Source of the DNA: Hyphomicrobium album
GTDB lineage: Bacteria > Pseudomonadota > Alphaproteobacteria > Rhizobiales > Hyphomicrobiaceae
NCBI RefSeq assembly: GCF_009708035.1
Contig: NZ_WMBQ01000002.1
Location: 62,001-126,000 of the forward strand
Length of the DNA: 64,000 nucleotides
Reading direction: 5' to 3'
The notes under the pieces are model-generated. The model made no database searches. It saw only the letters and a program-made list of their open reading frames with translations, and had not been told where the DNA came from. Position numbers and translations under genes: made by a program. This document shows, in pieces, positions 55,850 through 64,000 of this stretch; the first letter of the stretch is position 1, and each line of letters opens with the position of its first letter.

Positions 55850-58099
55850 CTACCGCTTCTGCTCCTCGCCCGCCATCGTGACAACGCCCTCGGAGCCTTT
55901 GAGGCGGACCGTGACGCGGTCGACCCGGCCCTTCGCGTCGACCACCGACAGCCTTACGAAGCCGTTGCCGTCCGGCTGCCAGACGACCTGGCGGGCGCGC
56001 GGGTCCGACGTGATCGGCGCGCCGTTGACGAGCCAGGTCAGCGGCAGCACGCCGCCGCTCGCCTTGAGCAGCAGCTGGTCGCCGGTTTCGGTCTCGACCT
56101 CGGCCCGGTCGGGCGGGAAAGAGATGAGGACGCGTGGCTCGAGGAATGGACCCTGCGCCACGTCGGCAATGCCGCCTTCGCGGAAGCGTTTGAGCGGCGG
56201 TGGCAGCTCGGAGCCCGTCACGCGCAGCGCCCCGGACGGCGGACCGGACAGCGGCGTTCGCTTGTCGCCCAGGCGCGCGAAGGCATCGAAGAGGATGGGC
56301 GCGGCGGCGACGCGGCCGGACAGCCCCGGGGTGGATGCCCCGTCGGGCCGGCCGACCCACACGGCGACGGTGTACTTGCCATCGTATCCGACGGCCCACG
56401 CGTCGCGGTAGCCGTACGAGGTGCCGGTCTTGTAGGCAAAGCGGCCGGCCTTGGCATTCACGGGCGGGGGGGCATCCTTGAGGATGTCGCTGACGTACCA
56501 GGCGGCGAGCGGCGATAACAGGCGCTTACGCTCAGCCTGTTTCCCGTGAAGCAATGCCTTGGCGGCATCGGCAACGTCGGCGCGCCGGTGGACAAGCGGT
56601 ACGACATCGCCGCCGCGCGCGAGGCCCGCATACAGCGTCGTGACGTCGTGCAGCGTCAGTCCGACGCCGCCGAGCGCCATGGCGAGCGTCGGCACTGTCT
56701 TGTCGGGGAAGGCCGGCTCGACGCCGATCTTGCGGAAGCGGCCGGCGAGCTTGCCGGGTCCGACGGCCGACAAAACCTTCACGGCCGGGATGTTGAGCGA
56801 CTGGGCCAGCGCATCGCGGATCGTCACCGTGCCGTGGAAGTCCTCGTCGAAGTTCTTCGGCGCGTAGCTGCCGTAGCGTACCGGGCGGTCCTCGATCAGC
56901 GTCTCGGGATGGGCGAGGCCGGCCTCGAACGCCAGGCCGTAGATGAAGGGTTTCAGCGTCGAGCCGGGCGAGCGCATGGCGTTGACCATGTCGATGGCGC
57001 CGGCGCGCGCATCGTCCAGGTAGCCCGCCGAGCCGACGTGGGCGATCACCTCGCCGGTGGTGTGGTCGACGGCGAGAATGGCGGCCGACAGCTTGCGGCC
57101 TAGGAGCTTGGTCTGCTCCTCGGCGAGAGCCTCGAGCGCTCGCTGCACGCCGCGATCGATGGTGAGCAGGTGCACCGTTTCCTTCGGCTGCGCCATTACC
57201 TCGGCTTCCGCGAGGTGCGGGGCGAGCTTGGGGAAGGCGCGCCGCCCGATGGGGACCGGCTCGAGGGCGGCCCGGCGCGCCTCCGCCTCGGTGATCACGC
57301 CCTCTTCGGTTGCCCGCTGGAGCACCCGGTCGCGGGCAACGCGCGCGGCACGCGGATTGCGATCGGGTCGCCGCCACTCGGGTGATTGCGGCAGGGCGAC
57401 GAGCAGCGCCGCCTCGCCGATCGACAACCGCCGCGGCTCCTTGCCGAAATAGGCGAGAGAAGCCGCGCGGACGCCTTCGATGTTGCCGCCGAACGGCGCC
57501 AGCCGCAGGTAGAGCGACAGGATCTGCCGCTTGTTGAGATGATGCTCGAGCTGCAGCGCGCCGACGATCTGGCGCAGCTTGGCGCCGCCCGAGCGCTCGT
57601 AGCGCCCTTCGATGAGGCGCGCGACCTGCATCGTGAGCGTCGAGGCGCCGGAGACGATGCGGCGGTTTTCGACGAGCTGCACCGCGGCGCGCGCCAGCGA
57701 CCGCATGTCGATGCCGCCGTGCTCGTAGAAGCGCTTGTCCTCGAAGGCCATGAGCATGGCGAGGTAGCGCTGGTCGACGTCGCTCGCCTCCACCGGCAAA
57801 CGCCAGCGGCCGCTTTGGGTGGTGAAGGCGCGCAGCAGGTGACCGTTGCGGTCGAGCACCGTGGTCGAGAGTTGGTTGACCTGCGCGAGGTCCGGCGCCC
57901 CCAGCCGGTCTACGGCGATGTAGCCGCTGACGGCAGCTACGGCGACTGCGCCGGCCAGCGTCCCGGCGCCGATCAGTGCGTGGCGAAGATAGCGCTTGGC
58001 GCGCGGCGCGGCCGGCGGGGAGCTGTGTGTCTCCCCGCCGTTGGACGTTCTCCTCCAGGAAAAGGAGAGCCGTCTTTTGATCGCGTCGCGCATCTGCAT
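55850..58099 (-). CDS. pbpC: Penicillin-binding protein 1C
   Basis: 749 residues. A membrane anchor (about 37-60) is followed by a GT51 domain with catalytic Glu in MAFEDKRFYEHGG, then a transpeptidase domain (SPGSTLKPF, SLNIPA-type SLN, YKTGTSYGYRD) and a C-terminal biPBP_C-like domain (LPLTWLVNGAPI). PBP1C is a peptidoglycan synthase whose gene often forms a pair with the bacterial alpha-2-macroglobulin, as here. Its ATG overlaps the stop of that gene (TGATG). It differs from the class A PBP at 8.6-10.6 kb. Confidence 0.92.
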   Translation of the reverse strand: MQMRDAIKRRLSFSWRRTSNGGETHSSPPAAPRAKRYLRHALIGAGTLAGAVAVAAVSGYIAVDRLGAPDLAQVNQLSTTVLDRNGHLLRAFTTQSGRWRLPVEASDVDQRYLAMLMAFEDKRFYEHGGIDMRSLARAAVQLVENRRIVSGASTLTMQVARLIEGRYERSGGAKLRQIVGALQLEHHLNKRQILSLYLRLAPFGGNIEGVRAASLAYFGKEPRRLSIGEAALLVALPQSPEWRRPDRNPRAARVARDRVLQRATEEGVITEAEARRAALEPVPIGRRAFPKLAPHLAEAEVMAQPKETVHLLTIDRGVQRALEALAEEQTKLLGRKLSAAILAVDHTTGEVIAHVGSAGYLDDARAGAIDMVNAMRSPGSTLKPFIYGLAFEAGLAHPETLIEDRPVRYGSYAPKNFDEDFHGTVTIRDALAQSLNIPAVKVLSAVGPGKLAGRFRKIGVEPAFPDKTVPTLAMALGGVGLTLHDVTTLYAGLARGGDVVPLVHRRADVADAAKALLHGKQAERKRLLSPLAAWYVSDILKDAPPPVNAKAGRFAYKTGTSYGYRDAWAVGYDGKYTVAVWVGRPDGASTPGLSGRVAAAPILFDAFARLGDKRTPLSGPPSGALRVTGSELPPPLKRFREGGIADVAQGPFLEPRVLISFPPDRAEVETETGDQLLLKASGGVLPLTWLVNGAPITSDPRARQVVWQPDGNGFVRLSVVDAKGRVDRVTVRLKGSEGVVTMAGEEQKR

Positions 58100-61000
58100 C
58101 ACTTGCCCGGCGTCACGGTGAGCTTGCCCGCCGCCGAGCGCGCGTAGCGCTCGGGCCGGTACATGTCCTCGACCGTGGCCGCAGGATGCACGAACGCACC
58201 CGGCGTCACCGCGCGGACCATGTAAGCGACCGTTGCCGAGGCGGCCGGTCCCTTGGTCACGGCCTGACCGTCCGGCGTGCTTTCGCCCTCTGCCGTCGCC
58301 TGCTCGGAGCCGGCGCTGGAGAAGTTGAAGGCGGCGACGAAGCGGTCGTCACGGAACTCGGAATGCTCCGGCTGCACGGTCGTCTTCAGCCAGTCGAGAG
58401 CCTTGACGTCGCCAGAGTCGACCAGACGCGGGTTGTCGATCTCGAAGCCGGCGGGTAGCCGGTCGACGAGCAGCACGCGGCCGCCGGGGTCGGTCGCCGA
58501 GATTTTGACGACCGCGACCAGACGCTCGTTCTGCTGGATCTGCGCGGTACCGCCGGTGGCGCTCTTCAGGTCCACGGGCGTGCCGTCAAGCGTGTAATAG
58601 CTGCGCTCGATGGTGAAGCCCTTGGAGACCGGCGGCTCGGGCGTAAGCGCCGAGCCGATGACACTGACGACAGCGTCGACCGGCGCCGTGCCGTCGTTGG
58701 TGACGGTGAGCGGCGACTTCAGCAGCTCTTCCGCCGACATGGCGCGGGTGACCGCACCGACGACCGGGGCGCCGTTGACGATCAGCTTCAGATCGTTGCC
58801 TTCCTCGGCAAGCGCGTGCGCCGCCATCAGCATCCACGCCTGCTCCTGCGTCGACGTATAGCTGCGGCCCGTGTAGGCCTGGGCGATGACGTTGACGAGC
58901 TTCGGCGCTTCGACGTTGGAGACACGCGTTTCGGTGGCGAGCGTCACCAATGCCGCGCTGTCGCGCAAGTCGGAGCCGTAGTCGGCACGGTAGCCGCCGA
59001 GCCCCGTCGCCTCGGGCAGATCGAGGGCGTCGAGGGCCGAGGCGAACGCCGTCTCTGCACGCGGCTTGTCGCCCATCATCGCCAGCGCCGCGCCGAGCTG
59101 CGCCTTGGCGAGCGGCGTGGAGAAGCGGTCGAGACGCGTGTCGGCGTAGTAGCGCAGGTCGCCGATGGGCGCGCGGCCGTTGCGGGCAAGGACGTAGAGC
59201 GCGTAGGCCCGATCCTCACCGCCCTTCTGGAAGTCCTCCGCGTAGGCGATGAAGTTCTGCAGCCGGTCGAGCGCCTGGTTGAAGCCCTGCGGGTTGACCA
59301 CAAAGCCCTGCTCCTTGGCGCGGGTGAGGAAGTCAGTGACGTAGCCGGTCAGCCACAGGTCGGTGGTGACCGGACCCCAGACGCCGAAGGCGCCGCCGGA
59401 GTCCTGCATATCGAACACGCGGTCGACGGCCGCCTGCACGCGCGCTTTCAGCTCCTTGTCCGGCGCGATGCCGAGCTGGGCGGCAACCGCGTTGGCGTAG
59501 ACGAGTGGCAGCGCGCGGCTCACGGTTTGCTCGGCGCAACCGTAGGGGTAGCGGTCGAGCGAGGTGAGCAGCGCCGGGATGTCGAGCGTGGCGATGGGGC
59601 CGACGGCGATCGACACGCGGGTACGGGAGGCGATCATGTCGCGCACCAGATCCGGGCTGAGCGAGATGTTTCCACCCGCCTTCAGCTTGGCGATGGTCGT
59701 GCGCTTGATGTCGCCGGCCGGCGGTTTCACATCGAAGGTCAAATGACGCTTGACGTCGATGCCGTTGGGACCGGTGACGCGGATGTCATACTCGACGAGG
59801 CCGACGGTCTCAGGCTTCACCGGCACGTGCTCGGAGCGCCGCTCGTTCGCCTTGAGGTCGAGGCTCGCCGTGTGCACGGCGTTTTCGCCGTTGATGAGCT
59901 CGACCTTGTAGGCGGCTTGCGGTCCTTCCACGTTGTGCACGGCAATGTCGAGGCGTGCCTCGTCGCCGAGCGTCAGGAAACGGGGACCCGAGGCGGTGAG
60001 CGCCACGGCGTCGCGCACGATGACGTCCGATTGGCCGTGACCTAGCTTGTCGGCACTCCAGGCGACCGCCATGACGCGGACGGTACCGTTGAAGTCGGGG
60101 ATGTCGAAGTCGACCTTCGCCGTCCCGTCGGCACCGATAGTGACGATCCCGGAGAACTCGGCGACCGTCGCTTCCACGGGCGGGCTGCCCTGCAGGCCCA
60201 TGTCGGCACCGCCGTCACCGCCCGAGCGCAGCGTGCCACGCTCGGCGCGCATGCCGTCGATCAAACGGCCGTAGAAGTCGCGGATCTCCAGCCCCATGCG
60301 CCTTTGTGCATAGAACCAGGATTCCGGCGACGGCGTCTGGAAGCGCGTCAGGTTGAGGATGCCGAGGTCGACGGCGGCGAGCGTGACGCGCGCCTCCTCG
60401 CCGGCTTTCAGCCCGTCAACCTTCACGGGCACGGTCAGCGTGGTGCCCGACTTGATCTTTTCGGGCGTGCCGAGCTCGACCTTCAGCGTGTTCTCCGCCT
60501 GGTCGAGGCCCAGCCACTGCACGCCGATGGCGCGCGAGGGCATGCGCTTCAGGCCTTCGTCGAGCGGACGGTAGAGCATGGCGGTGACGTAGGCGCCGGC
60601 ACCCCAGCCCTCGCCCACCTTCACGTCGGCTTCGCCGCCGCCGTTGGGAACGTCGATCTCCTGCATGGAGAGAAGGCCGCCCGACAGCACCGAGATGAGC
60701 GCCTTGCCGCCCTGCTTGGTAGCAATACGCAGCTTGGCGGTGTCGCCCGGCTTGTAGCCGGCACGATCGAGAGCCACATCGAGGATCTCCGGGCTCTCGG
60801 CCTCGCTCGCCGCCGTGTACCAGCCGGCGTTGAACGTCACGCTGGCAGACGGGCCGTTCGGGTCAGCCGAAACGATCTCGAGCTTGTAGCGGCCCCAGTC
60901 GACGTTGGCATCGATCTTGGCGAAGGCGCCGTCGGCGGTGGTCGAGATGGTGCCGTCGGCGACCTTGCGGGTAAGCGTCACCGCCTCGTAGTTCCACTGT

Positions 61001-63405
61001 CCGTCGCGGCGATACCACTGCCAGTTCGTGTCGAGCCGGTTGAGCACCCACGTCAGGCCATCGGCAGCGGCACGCTTGCCGGTGCTGTCGAGCTGAACCA
61101 CTTCGAACGACGCGGTCTGCTTCTCGTCGAGGTCGGTGCCTTTGAACAGCGGCTTGATGCCGATGCGCGCCTGATGCAGGTCGACGGGGATGCTGATGCT
61201 CCGCTCGATGGTGCGTCCGCCCGATTCACGCAGGCGCAGGATGACGCTCGCTTCGAGCGGCTTCGCCGTCTGCGTGACCGGCGGCAGCGTAACAGCGACC
61301 TGGGCGATGCCCTCCGCGTCGGTCGTGGTCGCCGCGTCGAGCGGCTTGCGCACCGGCTCGATGGTCTCGTCCGCCTGACCGAACTGGAAGCCGGGGTAGC
61401 CCTCGACGTCCTTCTTCGACGGCTTCACCACGATGTCGCCCTCGATGGCGAGGTCGGCAGCCGGCGGGCCGTAGAGATAGCGGCCTACCGCCTTGATGGT
61501 CTGCGTCTCCTGCGGCGACAGCGCTGCGGCCGGCGGCTCGAGCTTGAGGTCGAGGCGCTCGGGAACGAAGTCCTCGACGAGGAACGTCACCTGGGTGATC
61601 GGGTCCTTGTCGGGGTCGGTGTGGAGCTTGGCGCGCCAGGTGCCCGTCTGCGACGACGGCGCCAGCGGCAGGGTGATGTCGCGGCCGCCGAGGCCGCGGT
61701 CCTTGAGTGTGTAACGGGCGTGCTCGACGCCGTCGGGACGGCTGACGATCAGCGTCACGGGCAGAGTCGCCGCCTTTCCGGCGCCGTCACGCACCAGTGC
61801 CGCGATGTGCACGTCCTCGCCGGGGCGGTAGACGCCGCGCTCCGTATAGATGAAACCGTCGAGCGGGCCGGGAGGCTCGCGGCCCTTGACGCCGCGGTCG
61901 CTCAAATCGAAGGCGCCGGACGTGAGATCGAGGAAGGCATATTCGCCTGTCGAGCTCTCGGCCATGAGAAGCGCCGGCTGCAGGCCGCCTTCGCCGCGGC
62001 TGAGGCCCGACTCGAAGCGCGCATAGCCGCGCGCGTCCGTTTTCGCCGTGCCCAGCACCTCGTTGTTGCGAGCGATCAGCTTGACGTTGACATCGGCCGA
62101 CGGGTTCGTGTCGGCGAGCGAGCGAACGAAGGCATGCACGCCGTCATCGCCGGAGAAGGCGGTGAGGCCGAGGTCGGAGACAATGAACCACTGCGTCGCC
62201 TCGCTGCCGTAGTCGTTCTTCGACTTTTGCGTCGGCTTGGCGATCATCACGTAGACGCCGGGCTTCAGTTTGCCGACCGCGTCGGTGACGGGGAGCGCCG
62301 TGGTGATCTCCTCGTTGAGCTTCTGCGGTACGTCCATCGAGCCACTGAAGATCTTCTCGCCGGTACGGGCGCGGATCTGCTCGAGCTCATAGCCCTGCAG
62401 CTGCCTCTGGAAGTCGCCGTTCTCGAGGGCACCGACGAGGTTGCGGTCGCCGATACGGTAGACCTCGACCTCGACCTTGGCTGTGTTGATGGAGACGAGC
62501 GGAATACCCTGCTGGCCGCGGCTCGGCAGCACGTACGACTTGCCGGAGAAGCGCACGAACGGCTTGCGGTCGGGCACATAGACGGCGATGTCGATGGTCT
62601 TTGTCAGCTCCTCCTCGACGGCGGAGGGAAGGCCTTCGCGCACCTGCACCTTGTAGCGCTGGCCGTGGCTTAACCCGTCGATGCACAGCTGCTCGTTCTC
62701 GGGGGTGACGCTCTGCGGGTCCTTGCCGTCGACAGAGACGAACTTGGCGAAGTCGACCTGGCCGCGCGCGAGGCCCTCGGAGAACTGCAGGCACAGACGC
62801 GGCGACGCCGTTTCGGCTTCTGCCTTGTAGTCGGTCATGCGGAAGCCGTGCTCGGTGCGCAGCTTGTCGTAGGACTCGCGTACCGCGCCGTTGTCGGCGA
62901 GCGCCAGGCTGATCTTCAGGGCGTCGAGTGCCGGTCGCCAGTAGGAGCGGCGCACCAACGCGTCGCCGAGGACGGCGAGGGCGCGCGCCTTCTGCGGATC
63001 GTCCTTGGCGCGCTCGTAGGCGATGTAGGCAGCGCCGGAAGCGTTCACCGGCAAGTCGTAGCGCTCGCTATCCTTGTTCGGATCGGCGGGAATGGCGAGC
63101 AGCGAGCGAGCGAGGCCGATCCATGCGTCGGCATCGCGTCCGTCGGCAACCGCGGCACCGGCGAAAGCGCGTGACGCCGCGCGCGCGTCGCTGCGCAACG
63201 CCCGGTCGCCTTCACGCCGCAGATCGGCGGCGCTCTTGCCCGACAGTTTCCAGTTGGATTTGAGGTACGCCTCGTAGCGCTGCGAGTCCTCCTTCACGCC
63301 CTGGTGGGCGAAGGGATGCACCGCTTGGGAGGTCTGGGCCATGACGGGCGCCAGCGGGGGGAGGAGAAGCGTGAGGGCGAGTATGAGGCGCGCGAGCAAA
63401 GGCAT
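58099..63405 (-). CDS. yfhM: Bacterial alpha-2-macroglobulin (YfhM-like), periplasmic
   Basis: 1768 residues with signal peptide ending near residue 23 (PPLAPVMAQ). Repeated MG-type beta-sandwich domains run from about 220 to 1160; the thioester motif YGCAEQ holds Cys1290 and Gln1293, keeping the covalent trap. An alpha/alpha toroid domain surrounds it. It is thought to capture foreign proteases during envelope damage, with PBP1C repairing the wall. Start ATG at 63405 (a GTG three codons earlier is possible). Followed by pbpC with overlapping stop and start. Confidence 0.93.
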   Translation of the reverse strand: MPLLARLILALTLLLPPLAPVMAQTSQAVHPFAHQGVKEDSQRYEAYLKSNWKLSGKSAADLRREGDRALRSDARAASRAFAGAAVADGRDADAWIGLARSLLAIPADPNKDSERYDLPVNASGAAYIAYERAKDDPQKARALAVLGDALVRRSYWRPALDALKISLALADNGAVRESYDKLRTEHGFRMTDYKAEAETASPRLCLQFSEGLARGQVDFAKFVSVDGKDPQSVTPENEQLCIDGLSHGQRYKVQVREGLPSAVEEELTKTIDIAVYVPDRKPFVRFSGKSYVLPSRGQQGIPLVSINTAKVEVEVYRIGDRNLVGALENGDFQRQLQGYELEQIRARTGEKIFSGSMDVPQKLNEEITTALPVTDAVGKLKPGVYVMIAKPTQKSKNDYGSEATQWFIVSDLGLTAFSGDDGVHAFVRSLADTNPSADVNVKLIARNNEVLGTAKTDARGYARFESGLSRGEGGLQPALLMAESSTGEYAFLDLTSGAFDLSDRGVKGREPPGPLDGFIYTERGVYRPGEDVHIAALVRDGAGKAATLPVTLIVSRPDGVEHARYTLKDRGLGGRDITLPLAPSSQTGTWRAKLHTDPDKDPITQVTFLVEDFVPERLDLKLEPPAAALSPQETQTIKAVGRYLYGPPAADLAIEGDIVVKPSKKDVEGYPGFQFGQADETIEPVRKPLDAATTTDAEGIAQVAVTLPPVTQTAKPLEASVILRLRESGGRTIERSISIPVDLHQARIGIKPLFKGTDLDEKQTASFEVVQLDSTGKRAAADGLTWVLNRLDTNWQWYRRDGQWNYEAVTLTRKVADGTISTTADGAFAKIDANVDWGRYKLEIVSADPNGPSASVTFNAGWYTAASEAESPEILDVALDRAGYKPGDTAKLRIATKQGGKALISVLSGGLLSMQEIDVPNGGGEADVKVGEGWGAGAYVTAMLYRPLDEGLKRMPSRAIGVQWLGLDQAENTLKVELGTPEKIKSGTTLTVPVKVDGLKAGEEARVTLAAVDLGILNLTRFQTPSPESWFYAQRRMGLEIRDFYGRLIDGMRAERGTLRSGGDGGADMGLQGSPPVEATVAEFSGIVTIGADGTAKVDFDIPDFNGTVRVMAVAWSADKLGHGQSDVIVRDAVALTASGPRFLTLGDEARLDIAVHNVEGPQAAYKVELINGENAVHTASLDLKANERRSEHVPVKPETVGLVEYDIRVTGPNGIDVKRHLTFDVKPPAGDIKRTTIAKLKAGGNISLSPDLVRDMIASRTRVSIAVGPIATLDIPALLTSLDRYPYGCAEQTVSRALPLVYANAVAAQLGIAPDKELKARVQAAVDRVFDMQDSGGAFGVWGPVTTDLWLTGYVTDFLTRAKEQGFVVNPQGFNQALDRLQNFIAYAEDFQKGGEDRAYALYVLARNGRAPIGDLRYYADTRLDRFSTPLAKAQLGAALAMMGDKPRAETAFASALDALDLPEATGLGGYRADYGSDLRDSAALVTLATETRVSNVEAPKLVNVIAQAYTGRSYTSTQEQAWMLMAAHALAEEGNDLKLIVNGAPVVGAVTRAMSAEELLKSPLTVTNDGTAPVDAVVSVIGSALTPEPPVSKGFTIERSYYTLDGTPVDLKSATGGTAQIQQNERLVAVVKISATDPGGRVLLVDRLPAGFEIDNPRLVDSGDVKALDWLKTTVQPEHSEFRDDRFVAAFNFSSAGSEQATAEGESTPDGQAVTKGPAASATVAYMVRAVTPGAFVHPAATVEDMYRPERYARSAAGKLTVTPGK

Positions 63406-63560
63406 GGTGGCCACCCTGAAGGTCTGAGCCGGAACGATCCAAGTGCATTATCGAGAAGGCGGATGTCCCGGTGAAGGCGATCAGGGTCCAATGTCCATGC
63501 GGTGGGGATAATGGTTTTCTTATCGCCTTTTCCTGGCAGTTGCGCCCGCTTGTACCCGGC

Positions 63561-63602
63561 CCAAAACGCAGCGGGGCCAATGCTTGCGCACCGGCCCCGC
63601 TG
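63561..63602 (-). terminator. Intrinsic terminator of the gene at the right edge
   Basis: Minus strand: a 10-bp stem CAGCGGGGCC / GGCCCCGCTG around a 14-base loop, then CGTTTTGGG. It follows the stop of the minus-strand gene at 63633 by about 30 bases. Confidence 0.8.
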
Positions 63603-63632
63603 TCGTCGGGAGACGAAAGGTGTTTGAGGCCG

Positions 63633-64000
63633 TTACTGGCGGCGCATGCCGTACGGCAGGCCCTCGGCGGCGAGCATGTCCGGCATCTGCGCCAGGGCGG
63701 CGGTGATGGGCGGCATGGAGTGGAGGGGAGCGGTGGCGCGCCAGAGGCTCTCGAAGGAACGAGAGGCATGCGCCCCGGTCTGGGCGCAGTCCGGGGCATA
63801 GCGCTCGAGCGCATCGCGCTTGCCCGGCTCGCGGCGCATGCAGTCTCCGACCCAGGTGCAGGTGGGGGTCAGGGTCAGCTGCTCATGCGCGGCCAGCAGG
63901 CGCGGGTCGCGGGTGAGGCGGCACTCGCTCGGCATAGAGAACGGCGCCATCAGCTGAGCCGGCTTGGAGATATCCACCTCGCTGAAGATGGCGCGAACGT
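63633..64000 (-). CDS. Hypothetical protein, 3' part (5' end outside window)
   Basis: At least 121 codons, open to the window end; the reading frame runs through VRAIFSEVDISKPAQLMAPF without a clear start, so the gene continues to the right. An internal GTG at 63977 could also start a 114-residue protein. The sequence has four cysteines (CRLTR, CTWVGDCMR, CAQ), compatible with disulfides, and a proline-rich end. I do not recognise the family. Confidence 0.55.
   Translation of the reverse strand, partial: VRAIFSEVDISKPAQLMAPFSMPSECRLTRDPRLLAAHEQLTLTPTCTWVGDCMRREPGKRDALERYAPDCAQTGAHASRSFESLWRATAPLHSMPPITAALAQMPDMLAAEGLPYGMRRQ

Noticed and set aside
60304-62673. A 789-codon open frame on the plus strand opposite the alpha-2-macroglobulin gene
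   Set aside because: It is an antisense shadow caused by high GC third-codon bias of the real gene; its sequence is low-complexity Arg/Gly/Ala/Asp with no domain.

Overview
The window is about 64 kb of high-GC chromosome from an alphaproteobacterium, most likely of the order Hyphomicrobiales (Rhizobiales). This placement rests on gene content: GcrA and MmcB, the RegBA/ActSR pair beside SenC, O-succinylhomoserine sulfhydrylase under a SAM-II riboswitch, the TIGR02302-type protein, and a tlpA/argH/lptM/lysA neighbourhood. I see no rRNA, tRNA, CRISPR array, transposase, integrase or phage gene. It reads as core chromosome with a few less familiar accessory genes.

Layout. 1-4.5 kb: the 3' end of gyrB, a universal-stress-like gene overlapping a Lon-type ATPase that lacks its protease domain, and mmcB. 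4.5-7.7 kb: RegA, RegB and SenC (redox control). 7.8-12.5 kb: YgjP-type metallopeptidase, class A PBP, two small membrane or unknown proteins, PPK2. 12.6-21 kb: the phosphate regulon phoR-pstSCAB-phoU-phoB. 21-29.4 kb: gcrA, argD-argF-hslO, a cytochrome c, argE, apaG and metZ with its riboswitch. 29.4-36.6 kb: a duplicated-fold Dcd, an N-acetyltransferase/deacetylase fusion, a PNPOx-like protein, three tandem paralogous secreted proteins and a trypsin-like protease with a duplicated four-cysteine module. 36.8-40.5 kb: a Zrg-like zinc (or other metal) ABC cluster. 40.6-50 kb: dapE, two DUF805 genes, dapD, tlpA, argH, lptM, lysA. 50.2-64 kb: TIGR02302 protein, a secreted ClpP-like protein, an outer-membrane barrel, a PHB-depolymerase-like lipoprotein, and the pbpC / alpha-2-macroglobulin pair.

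How the genes fit together. Arginine synthesis is represented by argD, argF, argE and argH, the diaminopimelate/lysine branch by dapD, dapE and lysA, and methionine sulfhydrylation by metZ. Phosphate sensing, uptake and polyphosphate chemistry sit side by side. Envelope functions (two bifunctional PBPs, a macroglobulin, LptM, a lipid A-oxidase-like barrel) are spread through the window.

Regulatory and structural RNA/DNA that can be read directly includes the SAM-II aptamer with a following intrinsic terminator before metZ, a large hairpin between pstS and pstC, a promoter, direct repeats and terminator before argD, and two copies of a REPIN-like inverted repeat pair at about 25.5 and 44.3 kb. 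Start codons were chosen by Shine-Dalgarno position and domain boundaries and are inferences where noted.
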